Assembly: GCA_002343455.1 (NCBI GenBank)
Contig: DDSR01000215.1
Location: 482-7,602 of the forward strand
Length of the DNA: 7,121 nucleotides
Direction of reading: 5' to 3'
Source of the DNA: Deltaproteobacteria bacterium UBA2385
GTDB lineage: Bacteria; Myxococcota_A; UBA796; UBA2385
In this document: one piece after another, positions 1-6,263 of the stretch
Layout of the letters: every line of letters starts with the position of its first letter
How positions within the stretch are numbered: position 1 is the first letter of the stretch
The notes under the pieces: generated by a model
Databases searched by the model: none
What the model was told of the DNA's origin: nothing
Seen by the model: only the letters and a program-made list of their open reading frames with translations
Position numbers and translations under genes: made by a program

Positions 1-50
1 CGGCAGGTCTGCCATCCGAGGATCAGCCTGCCATCGATCTTCCAGAGCCG

Positions 51-308
51 ATGGCAGACCTGGCAGACCTCGCCCCCGCCGCCATACGCGCGCGCGTACA
101 TTTTTCTGGAGGAGTCCGGCCGGTGGTCGGAGTCGGGAGAGCGGCGGAGCAGGAGCCGGGACCTCGAAATTAGAAACGCCGGATCACGAAGGGGGGCGGC
201 CAGCCTCGCGGGAGGTCTGCCATCGTCGAGAAATGACCGTAGCAGCGAAGCTATTCGTGGCAGACCTGCCGAAAACTGAGGTCTGCCAAGGTCTGCCAGG
301 TCTGCCAT
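51..308. repeat. 20-bp perfect inverted repeat pair bounding a 258-bp segment
   Basis: The arms are 51-70 and 289-308, identical when one is reverse-complemented. Each arm is two overlapping copies of the local decamer. The 4 bases immediately outside each arm are the same (GCCG at 47-50 and at 309-312), which is the pattern left by a small non-autonomous transposable element with a target duplication. The G/C-rich background makes a 4-base match fairly likely by chance, and further decamers lie inside the segment, so a binding-site array remains the simpler explanation. Confidence 0.4.
85..98. other. Alternating CG palindrome (Z-DNA-prone tract)
   Basis: TACGCGCGCGCGTA is a perfect 14-bp palindrome of strictly alternating pyrimidine and purine, followed directly by the A/T-rich run CATTTTTCT. 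Alternating CG tracts can adopt left-handed DNA or a cruciform under negative supercoiling. Its position in the decamer cluster, next to a T-tract, suggests a structural or regulatory site, but no function is shown. Confidence 0.5.
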
Positions 309-385
309 GCCGGACGTCGACTCCTCGCCTTCCCGATCAGCCCGTGACCGCATAGATCGGGCGGATGAAGTCACGCTGACACCCC

Positions 386-396
386 AGGAGGAGGAG
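386..396 (+). promoter_or_regulatory. Strong Shine-Dalgarno that decides the GTG 403 start
   Basis: AGGAGGAGGAG contains two overlapping AGGAGG cores, the second ending 8 bases before the GTG at 403. Nothing comparable precedes the ATG at 307. This is the main reason for shortening the gene by 32 codons compared with its longest open frame. Confidence 0.7.
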
Positions 397-402
397 CAGG
401 CC

Positions 403-1575
403 GTGGGCAAGTTCAACCCCAGGAAGTTCGTCAACCCGGACACCTTGAAGCGGGTGTCCTTCGCGAACCTGCTGCTGCTCCTGCGGCAGCCAGGCATCCG
501 GGAGTATCTGGAGGGATACGCCGACGGCGGGACCGGGCCCCGGATGGCCCTCGCCGCCACCGAGGCCGACTTCGACTACGATCGCCTCGCCCGCGTGCTG
601 CTCATGCCCGAGGACGGGTACCCCGACGACCTCGCCGACGCGCTCCACCACATCGCGGAGCTGGCGGACTCGGAGGCCGTTCACCAGCTCCAGGAGGAGA
701 TGGGCGACGCGCTCGACCTGACCACGCTCGGTGACGAGCCGTCCCCAGCCGACATCGCGTTGCACGCCTGGCTGCGGGACCGCCCGGCGGTGGAGCGCGT
801 TCTCGGCCGGCAGTTCCTCGACCGGCCGAAGGCGTTCCTTCACTTCCTCGGGCCGGCACTCTCGGGCCCGGCGCTGGGCGTCGTCGACGACGACCGCCTC
901 AAGCCGCTGATCGGGCAACTGAAGGCGTGGTACCTGAAGAAGAAGGGCAGCGACTTCGTGCGCGTCCTGCCCTACGAACGAGGGGATGCCTGGTGGTTCC
1001 TGGTGCGGCACGCCATGCCCCCACAGCGCCAGTCGGTGATCAAGGACGGCAAGCCGACCAGCACTGTCGAGCGCCCGGAGAAGCACGACATCGTGGTCTA
1101 CACCCCCGAGCGCGACGAGCTGGCGATCCACGCATCGAGCAAGGGCGAGCAGGATCTCTACCGCGAGGCGTTCGGCCTCCACCTGTTCCCGGGCGGCCGG
1201 AAGTTCACCGACACCGGCAAGTACAGCCTCAAGCCGCTCGCCGAGAAGCGAGAGGACGCGCTCAGCGTCGCCGCTATCGATGGCCTCGACTCCGTCGTAC
1301 TGGTCCAGCTCCAGGTGGTGTTGGGGCCCGGCGTGGTGCAGTCCATCAGCGCGCCAGACGTGATGGCCTTCTATGCGTCGCGGGAGAAGTGGAAGTTCCC
1401 AGAGGACCCGAGCGCCGCCACCTTCGACGTGCGCTTCACGGGCGCGAAGGGTCGGCCCCGGAAGCTGACCATCCGCAAGCCCAACGTCGCCAAGTACCAC
1501 CGCGAGGGCGACAAGGACCTGATCGATGTCTGGATGAAGAGGAACGGCTTCATCCCGGAGAAGGCGAAGAAGTGA
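403..1575 (+). CDS. Unrecognised ~390-residue protein, first gene of a two-gene pair
   Basis: I do not recognise this protein and assign no function. It looks soluble: I see no signal peptide and no convincing membrane segment. The N-terminal ~170 residues are mainly helical, with a leucine run near residues 23-27. The C-terminal half appears mixed alpha/beta with conspicuous aromatic and charged blocks: KAWYLKKK near 174-181, DAWWFLVRH at 195-203, EKHDIVVY at 226-233, LYREAFGLHLF at 252-262, KYSLKPL at 273-279, and a final TIRKPNVAKY near 356-365. The GTG start at 403 is preferred over the in-frame ATG at 307. AGGAGGAGGAG (386-396) gives ideal spacing to 403, whereas the ATG at 307 has no ribosome binding site and lies inside a repeat unit. 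Of the 32 codons from 307 to 402, 9 end in A/T, against 3 of the first 48 from 403. Its stop overlaps the start of the next gene, so the two are probably translationally coupled. Confidence 0.85.
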   Translation: MGKFNPRKFVNPDTLKRVSFANLLLLLRQPGIREYLEGYADGGTGPRMALAATEADFDYDRLARVLLMPEDGYPDDLADALHHIAELADSEAVHQLQEEMGDALDLTTLGDEPSPADIALHAWLRDRPAVERVLGRQFLDRPKAFLHFLGPALSGPALGVVDDDRLKPLIGQLKAWYLKKKGSDFVRVLPYERGDAWWFLVRHAMPPQRQSVIKDGKPTSTVERPEKHDIVVYTPERDELAIHASSKGEQDLYREAFGLHLFPGGRKFTDTGKYSLKPLAEKREDALSVAAIDGLDSVVLVQLQVVLGPGVVQSISAPDVMAFYASREKWKFPEDPSAATFDVRFTGAKGRPRKLTIRKPNVAKYHREGDKDLIDVWMKRNGFIPEKAKK

Positions 1576-2648
1576 GACCCGGGGCTGCTCTCTGGCGCGT
1601 GCTTGCCGAGGGTGCCGATCTCCTGGACACGGCGCCTGGGTGGGCCGCTCGCCTCGGGGTGGACCATGGCGCCCTGGGGACCATCCTCGTGGGCACCACC
1701 CGGCGCGCGCTGCACTGGCCCTGCGGTCTGGGTCGGGACTCCTGTTGGCGGCGACTGGTCCCGGAGGGCGACGGATTCACGGCCGTCTGCGCCGACGAGG
1801 ACTGGTCCTGCCAGCCGGAGTCCGTGCGTCCAGCCGACTCATGGCTGTACCGGCTCGACGAGGGTGGCATCGTGAGTGCTGTGCGTGCGGGGCTGGCCCT
1901 TGCCGGCGCGGCGCAACGCCGCCTCCTGCCGGGCACTTGGTGGGTCGGCGGCCGGGACTTCGGCGAGGTGTCCGTCGGCTTCTACTTGACCACCGACACC
2001 GACCGGCCCGCGCTCGACGCTGTGACGGCCGACGCGGACGCAGGCGAGAAGGAGCTGGTGGTCCTGCTCGCCGCCGCAGAGCCGGATCGCCCGGTGGCGG
2101 CTCTGGCCGAGGACCGCGGGATCGACGTGCGCCCGCTGGGGGCGATAGCGGAGCTGCACGAGGGCGGGTCGCTGACCTTCGACCTGTGCGACCTGGTCCT
2201 GCGCCATCGGTTCCGGGGACTGGAGGACCCATCGCCGCTTCTGACGGATCGCATCCGGCTACTCCTGCACCCGCTCGGCGGGACAGTGTGGCTCGACCGC
2301 GCCCCCCTGCCTCTGTCGAAGGGGAAGAAACTGCCGTGGGCCCTGCTCGGGGCGTTGGCGGATCGCCCTGGACGAGACGTGCTCCGCAAGGAACTGCTTC
2401 CGGCGGTCTTTCCGGAGTACGGGGATCACAATAAGGGCCAACGATGGCACGAGAGGCTCAGGCAGGCCCGCGACGAGCTGCCCGAGGCGCCCTGGCCCAT
2501 CTCGGCCGTGCCCGGCGGCTTCGAGGACGGCGGCTACCGGCTCGACCTCTTCCGGGAGGAGATCGCCTGGTGGAGCGACCGACCTGAGGCCAGGCCGGCC
2601 AAGCCCGACCAGCGCGGGAAGCGCAAGGCCATCCGACCGAGAAAGTGA
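1572..2648 (+). CDS. Protein with a four-cysteine motif and a C-terminal OmpR/PhoB-like winged helix
   Basis: This 358-residue protein starts with a GTG that overlaps the previous stop (GTGA), with GGAGAAGG seven bases upstream. The same frame is open back to 927, but that part is antiphase to the first gene and not coding. Near the N-terminus are C51-x6-C58 and C73-x6-C80, a possible metal-binding knuckle of two matched pairs. The middle (about 100-225) is unassigned. Residues about 253-324 fit the OmpR/PhoB-type winged helix: an LLGALADRPGRDVLRKELLPAVFP-like first half, a recognition-helix region around RWHERLRQARDEL, and an ending VPGGF...GGYRL that matches the family's wing. There is no receiver domain with the aspartate pocket, so this is not a normal response regulator. 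The tail beyond 335 is basic. I infer a DNA-binding regulator or sensor acting with its upstream partner. The fold call rests on pattern alone. Confidence 0.85.
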   Translation: MRPGAALWRVLAEGADLLDTAPGWAARLGVDHGALGTILVGTTRRALHWPCGLGRDSCWRRLVPEGDGFTAVCADEDWSCQPESVRPADSWLYRLDEGGIVSAVRAGLALAGAAQRRLLPGTWWVGGRDFGEVSVGFYLTTDTDRPALDAVTADADAGEKELVVLLAAAEPDRPVAALAEDRGIDVRPLGAIAELHEGGSLTFDLCDLVLRHRFRGLEDPSPLLTDRIRLLLHPLGGTVWLDRAPLPLSKGKKLPWALLGALADRPGRDVLRKELLPAVFPEYGDHNKGQRWHERLRQARDELPEAPWPISAVPGGFEDGGYRLDLFREEIAWWSDRPEARPAKPDQRGKRKAIRPRK

Positions 2649-2691
2649 AGCTATGACGCGGCAATAGGGGGGACGGGGCATCGCGGCGGCT

Positions 2692-2712
2692 CGGATGGCT
2701 CGCGAGATCCGA
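2692..2712. other. Imperfect hairpin in the spacer
   Basis: TCGGAT (2691-2696) pairs with ATCCGA (2707-2712). A two-base bulge separates this from a CT/AG pair around a CGCG loop. A second short stem follows: GGGTTC at 2744-2749 with GAACCC at 2763-2768. Neither is followed by a T-run, so neither is a standard intrinsic terminator. They may help end or separate the transcripts of the two gene groups. Confidence 0.25.
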
Positions 2713-2838
2713 CTGGCCAGCCGACCGACCGCGCGCTCGGGCTGGGTTCGACTGGTGGGCAGGAACCCGCCCGTGTCCAACGCCCCGCCAACCCCCGCCC
2801 CGTCGCCTCGCTGGCCCTCCCATGGGAGGTCCGCGTGA
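2695..2838 (+). CDS. Doubtful 47-residue ORF joined to the next gene by GTGA
   Basis: An ATG at 2695 opens a frame whose TGA (2836-2838) overlaps the GTG start at 2835. The product is basic at first (MAREIRLASR) and then rich in proline and serine. Against it: no good ribosome binding site, low-complexity content, and about 8 of 47 codons end in A/T, which a random frame in such GC-rich DNA can reach. In its favour are only the overlap geometry and its place in an otherwise empty spacer. If real, it could be a leader peptide coupled to the downstream gene. Confidence 0.15.
   Translation: MAREIRLASRPTARSGWVRLVGRNPPVSNAPPTPAPSPRWPSHGRSA
2813..2832 (+). promoter_or_regulatory. Palindrome that pairs with the ribosome binding site of the next gene
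   Basis: CCTCCCATGGGAGG (2816-2829) is a perfect 14-bp palindrome. Its right half is the GGGAGG Shine-Dalgarno, five bases before the GTG at 2835. In RNA, CCUCC can pair with GGAGG around a CAUG loop, and GG (2813-2814) with CC (2831-2832) extends the stem past one mismatch. This would hide the ribosome binding site unless translation or a protein opens it. As DNA, the same palindrome could be an operator for a dimeric repressor. The structure is visible; its use is inferred. Confidence 0.5.
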
Positions 2839-3149
2839 GCCGTCGCGCGCCCCGCAACACCCTGGCCCAGGAGGTCGCCGGCCCCGTCCGCGCGACCTTC
2901 GAGCCCCGGTACGGGCGCGCGCTCGGCGACGACGAGGTGGGGGAGATCGCGGACAACTTCCGCCGGTTCAACGACGTCCTGGCTGCCTGGGACGCCGAGG
3001 ACCGCGCGGGGCTGGGACCGGGCGGCGTCCGTGCCGCCAACGACCCTCCACCCCGGAGCCACGATGCCCCGCCTGACGTTCCGCCTGTCCCTGCAACTCT
3101 CCCTGGGCCGCCGCCGCCCCCCGCCGCCCTGGGCGCCCGACGGCACTGA
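2835..3149 (+). CDS. Small hypothetical protein, first gene of the replication operon
   Basis: The product is 104 residues from GTG 2835, with GGGAGG five bases upstream. Residues 1-65 look genuine: a basic N-terminus, then helical segments (around EVAGPVRATFEPRYGRALG and DDEVGEIADNFRRFNDVLAAWDAED). Small helical proteins of this kind occur beside primases in mobile elements, but I know of no named function. The last ~28 residues are proline-rich low complexity and overlap the next gene by 86 bases. There the third-position G/C bias moves to the frame of the next gene, so the tail is probably a poorly constrained read-out. No earlier in-frame stop exists. A lost stop or an ancestral frameshift could explain this, as could ordinary tolerated overlap. 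Confidence 0.65.
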   Translation: MSRRAPRNTLAQEVAGPVRATFEPRYGRALGDDEVGEIADNFRRFNDVLAAWDAEDRAGLGPGGVRAANDPPPRSHDAPPDVPPVPATLPGPPPPPAALGARRH

Positions 3150-3339
3150 TCTCGACGACGACGCCCAAGACCCGCCCGAGACGGTGACCGCGGCGGACAT
3201 CGCCGCCCGCCTGGGCGTCCACGAGAACCTGGTCGAGGCCGTCGCCCACGAGCACGGGATGCTCGGCCGCCGATTCACCATCGAGCAGGCACAGCTCATC
3301 GTGGACATCTTCGAGCCAATGCCGCCCGGGGTGGCGTAG
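3064..3339 (+). CDS. Small helix-turn-helix protein, excisionase/MerR-like
   Basis: The product is 91 residues from ATG 3064, with GGAG four bases upstream (3056-3059). The frame stays open to an ATG at 3031, but that start has no ribosome binding site and lies in sequence biased to the preceding frame. Residues 1-40 are basic, then proline- and aspartate-rich. Residues about 41-84 resemble the short winged helix-turn-helix of excisionases and helix-turn-helix_17-type proteins: VTAADIAARLGV gives helix, turn and second helix, followed by a recognition helix and a wing-like GRRFTIEQAQ. In integrative elements such proteins direct excision or regulate early genes. The stop lies one base before the start of the primase gene, so the two are co-transcribed and probably coupled. 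Excisionase versus transcriptional regulator cannot be settled from sequence. Confidence 0.8.
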   Translation: MPRLTFRLSLQLSLGRRRPPPPWAPDGTDLDDDAQDPPETVTAADIAARLGVHENLVEAVAHEHGMLGRRFTIEQAQLIVDIFEPMPPGVA

Positions 3340-3340
3340 G

Positions 3341-6262
3341 GTGGCGGTCCTGCGCGCCGACATCGAGGGGGCGCTCGACACGGTCACCCACCCCTTCCTC
3401 GCCCACCTGACCGCGCTGCACGCGCGGCTGGGCGGGCGAACGGAGATCCGCGTCCTTCGTGAGGGCGTGGTCTGGTCGGCGCTCATCGGCCGCGAGGACG
3501 TAGACGACCTGGTGGCCGCCCTGCGGCCGGTGGCAGACGCTCCGCGCCAGGCCATCCCCCGCGGCGACCATCCCCGCTCGGGCGAGGCCAACGTCTACTT
3601 CACCCTCGGCGCCGTGCGACCCGACCGCGCGGGCGCAACCGGCCTGCCCCTGCGCCGGACGAAGAGCGCGACGAAGGACGCCGACATCGTGGCCTCGCCC
3701 TGGGTCGTCGTGGACGTGGACCCGGAGCGGGAGCCGAAGGGCCGGTCATCCACGGACGCCGAGAAGGCTGCCGCCCACGGGGTCACCGAAGCCATCGCCG
3801 CAACCTTCCACGAGCAGGGTGTGCCCACGGTCCTGGCCGACAGCGGCAACGGCTGGCACCTGCTGGCCCGCGCCGTGCCGGCGGTGGGCGCCGAGGCCGT
3901 GCGCGCCCACGCCGAGGGCTGCAAGAAGCTCCTGCACGCCCTGGACGCCCGCTACTCGACTCCCGCGGCGAAGGTGGACAAGGCCGTCCACAACGCCTCC
4001 CGCATCTTCAAGCTCTACGGGACCGTGTCGGCGAAGGGCGAGGACACGCCCGAAGCCCCGCACCGCCTCTCGTCCATCGACCCGGCGGCGATCCCGGGCG
4101 AGGTCGAGGCCCTGGCCCTGCTCGCCGACCTGGTGGCCTCGCCGCCGAAAGGCAAGCCGGGCCCCAAGGCGACGCCGCCGGGTCGTGCCCCCCGGTCGGC
4201 CAACGAGGCCCCGGAGTGGAAGGCGTGGCGAATCGACGCCCTGGCCCGGCTCGACTTGGGCTCCGTCTACGGCACGTGGCTGACCGGCAAGGACCGGGGC
4301 AACGGCTGGCTGGAGTGCCGGGACCCGGCCTCGCCCAGCGGCGACCAGCACCCCTCGGCCGGCGTCGCCAGCGGCACCGCCCAGGCCGAGCGGGGCGCCT
4401 TCCACCGCTTCCGCAACGAGGGCGAGACGCTGAGCGTCTTCGACTTCCTGGTCGAGCGCGGGCAGGCCGCCGACTTCACCGCCGCCTGCCGCCTGGTGGC
4501 GGACCTGACGGGGGTGCCGCTCCCGACCCGTCGGGGGCCCACCGCCGCGGTCACCCTCGAGTCCTTCCCCGACCGCTGGGTCGCCGCCGCTGACGACGCC
4601 GAGCGGGACCGCCTGCTGCGGGCCGCCCTGGGACTCGCCGTGGCCCTGCCAACGGTGCAGCAGGACGCCGCCCTGGAGGCCCTGCGCACGACCACGGGGC
4701 TCTCCCGCAGGCCCTTCGGCGCCGCGGTTACCGAGGCGAAACGCGCCGCCCGACAGGAGCGCCGGGAGCAGGCCCCGCGGACGCCGGCGGCGAAGCCTGG
4801 ACGCGCCGTGGTCGAGTACGTCCAGAACGCGGACAGCGTGGACGAGCTGGCCGAGAAGATCCTCGCCGTGATCCTGCCAACCCGGCGCTTCTTCCGCTTC
4901 GAGCACGCCGCCGTCTACGTCCTCAAGGGGCGGGGCCCCATCCTGCTCGACGAGAAGAACCTCCCGGGCATCCTGTTGGCCTACCTGGAGCTGGCGATGC
5001 TCTACGACGCCGAGGAGGGGCAGACCTTCCACGGCTACCAGACGCTTCCGCTCCAGCTCTCCCGCGCCCTCGTCCACAACCCTCGCTTCCGGTCGCAGCT
5101 CCCCGTCCTGACCGCCTACGTCCGCTCCCCCGTCTTCGATCTGGGCTGGAACCTGGTCGCCATCTTCGGCTGGCACGAGCCCAGCGGTATCTTCTACGAC
5201 GGGCCCGAGGTCCGCCCCCGCGAGGGCGACGCCGCCCTGCGCGCCGCCATCGACGGCTTCGCCTGGAAGGACGAGGCCGACCGCGTGAACCTGATCGGGG
5301 CATTGCTGACGATGCTGACCATCGCCCACTGGACCCGCGGCCACCCCTTTCTGGCCATCAACGGCAACAAGCCCGGCGTGGGCAAGAGCACCCTGGCCCG
5401 CGTGCTGGCCGCCATCGTCGAGGGCCAGGCACCGCCCACCGTGTCCTACGTCGCCAACGACGAGGAGTTCGAGAAGCAGATCGCCACCCGCGTCGAGGCC
5501 GGCGACCGCGTGCTCATCGTCGACAACGCCAAGGCCACCACGGCGATCTCCAGCCCGGTGCTGGAGCGGTGCATCACCGACGCGAAGCTCTCCTTCCGGC
5601 GGCTGGGCTCCAACACCGCGATCAGCCGGCCGCAGAACGACGTGATGTTCGTGCTGACGATGAACATGACGCAGCTCGGGGCGGATCTGCGCCGCCGCGC
5701 CTTGCCGCTCAACCTGGAGGTGGTCGGCAACGTTCGCCACAAGGCGTACGGCGTGGACGATCCGGTGGGCGACGCGCTGGCGGCCCGCGTGCAGGTGCTG
5801 GGCGAGCTGGCCGGCATGATCCGGGCCTGGGTGGACGCCGACCGGCCCGTGCCCGCCGACCCCGCCCGGCACAGCACCAGCCAGAAGTGGGCCGCCACCA
5901 TCGACGGCATCCTGCGCCACGCCGGGATGCCCGGCTTCCTGTCGAACTTCGAGGAGTCCGAGCACGCCTTCGACCCGGACTACGCCGCAGTGCGCGACAT
6001 GGCCGCCGCCCACCACGGCGACGGGATGCACACGGCGGGGGAGTGGGCCGATGTCCTGGTCTGCGGCGCCCTGTCCGAGAAGCTGCGCGACCGCCGGGGC
6101 GAACCGAAGCCCGCGCGCGCCCAGGCCACCATCGTCGGGCAGGTCCTCAGCCAGTACCTCGACGAGACCTTCGAGACGCCCGACGGCGCCTTCGTGCTGC
6201 GCCAGGAGACGCCGCGAAAGGGGCATCCCTCCCTCTACGGCTTCGAGCCCGCGCCGCCGTAG
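3341..6262 (+). CDS. Primase-polymerase fused to a P-loop helicase (mobile-element replication protein)
   Basis: This 973-residue protein should start and drive replication of the excised element. The N-terminal archaeo-eukaryotic primase domain (about 1-265) shows the family motifs: VYFTLGAV at 85-92, the metal-binding DVD at 125-127, SGNGWHLL at 168-175 with H173, and VDKAVHNASRIFKLYGT at 212-228 with D213 and R221, in the position of motif III. A linker domain (about 323-374) has the layout of a CHC2-type primase zinc finger (ECRDPASPSGDQHPSA, then FHRFRNEGETLSVFDFL) but keeps only one of the cysteines. The C-terminal part (about 495-830) holds an ATPase: Walker A GNKPGVGKST at 675-684, Walker B VLIVDN at 724-729, a sensor-like VLTMNM at 771-776, and an arginine cluster RRR at 784-786. 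The GTG start follows the previous stop by one base, with only a weak GGGGTGG upstream, so it probably depends on coupling. The family call is firm; the helicase subtype is not. Confidence 0.95.
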   Translation: MAVLRADIEGALDTVTHPFLAHLTALHARLGGRTEIRVLREGVVWSALIGREDVDDLVAALRPVADAPRQAIPRGDHPRSGEANVYFTLGAVRPDRAGATGLPLRRTKSATKDADIVASPWVVVDVDPEREPKGRSSTDAEKAAAHGVTEAIAATFHEQGVPTVLADSGNGWHLLARAVPAVGAEAVRAHAEGCKKLLHALDARYSTPAAKVDKAVHNASRIFKLYGTVSAKGEDTPEAPHRLSSIDPAAIPGEVEALALLADLVASPPKGKPGPKATPPGRAPRSANEAPEWKAWRIDALARLDLGSVYGTWLTGKDRGNGWLECRDPASPSGDQHPSAGVASGTAQAERGAFHRFRNEGETLSVFDFLVERGQAADFTAACRLVADLTGVPLPTRRGPTAAVTLESFPDRWVAAADDAERDRLLRAALGLAVALPTVQQDAALEALRTTTGLSRRPFGAAVTEAKRAARQERREQAPRTPAAKPGRAVVEYVQNADSVDELAEKILAVILPTRRFFRFEHAAVYVLKGRGPILLDEKNLPGILLAYLELAMLYDAEEGQTFHGYQTLPLQLSRALVHNPRFRSQLPVLTAYVRSPVFDLGWNLVAIFGWHEPSGIFYDGPEVRPREGDAALRAAIDGFAWKDEADRVNLIGALLTMLTIAHWTRGHPFLAINGNKPGVGKSTLARVLAAIVEGQAPPTVSYVANDEEFEKQIATRVEAGDRVLIVDNAKATTAISSPVLERCITDAKLSFRRLGSNTAISRPQNDVMFVLTMNMTQLGADLRRRALPLNLEVVGNVRHKAYGVDDPVGDALAARVQVLGELAGMIRAWVDADRPVPADPARHSTSQKWAATIDGILRHAGMPGFLSNFEESEHAFDPDYAAVRDMAAAHHGDGMHTAGEWADVLVCGALSEKLRDRRGEPKPARAQATIVGQVLSQYLDETFETPDGAFVLRQETPRKGHPSLYGFEPAPP

Positions 6263-6263
6263 C

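Larger units (their letters stand above)
1..308. repeat. Cluster of AGGTCTGCCA decamers in direct and inverted orientation
   Basis: Exact copies of AGGTCTGCCA lie on the plus strand at 5-14, 213-222, 279-288, 289-298 and 298-307. The reverse complement TGGCAGACCT lies at 52-61, 61-70 and 258-267. A degenerate copy (AGCCTGCCA) is at 25-33. The right-hand trio has starts 10 and 9 bases apart, and the left inverted pair has starts 9 apart, so units sit about one helical turn from each other. Segment 51-70 is the perfect reverse complement of 289-308 (20 bp), and 1-14 is the perfect reverse complement of 258-271 (14 bp). Short tandem units in both orientations suggest protein-binding sites: an operator for the downstream gene pair, or iterons of a replication origin. 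Two small A/T-rich patches lie inside (about 98-107 and 166-175). The array may continue left of the window. The sequence facts are certain; the role is inferred. Confidence 0.9.

Noticed and set aside
1..276. Frame open from the left edge to 276, possibly the end of an upstream gene
   Set aside because: Its product is rich in arginine and serine with no protein-like pattern, it runs through the repeat units, and the opposite strand also has an open frame. It reflects base composition.
1..308. CRISPR array
   Set aside because: The units are only about 10 bp, occur in both orientations, and lack regular 30-40 bp spacers; no cas gene is present.
233..355. 40-codon ORF starting at ATG 233
   Set aside because: It has no ribosome binding site, is largely made of the decamer repeat, and ends inside the leader of the first gene.
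337..1500. 387-residue minus-strand open frame opposite the first gene
   Set aside because: It is an antisense shadow in high-GC DNA, with a repetitive V/L/R/G-rich product and no family motif. The plus-strand gene has a ribosome binding site and is coupled to its neighbour.
927..1571. Upstream extension of the second gene's reading frame
   Set aside because: The translation is arginine/alanine low complexity and lies entirely within the first gene. GTG 1572 has a good ribosome binding site and a GTGA overlap.
2741..2770. tRNA-like GGTTCGA with a complementary arm (possible attachment remnant)
   Set aside because: The loop is too long for a T-arm and no acceptor, anticodon or D stem can be built around it; only a short hairpin remains.
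3531..3538. Further partial copy of the decamer (TGGCAGAC) inside the primase gene
   Set aside because: It has only eight matching bases, lies within conserved coding sequence, and is expected by chance in 7 kb of GC-rich DNA.
3746..6226. Very long open frame on the minus strand opposite the primase-helicase
   Set aside because: Its product has no recognisable domain and is low-complexity (glycine, valine, histidine rich). It arises because GC-rich codons on the plus strand leave few stops on the other. The plus-strand protein has clear motifs.
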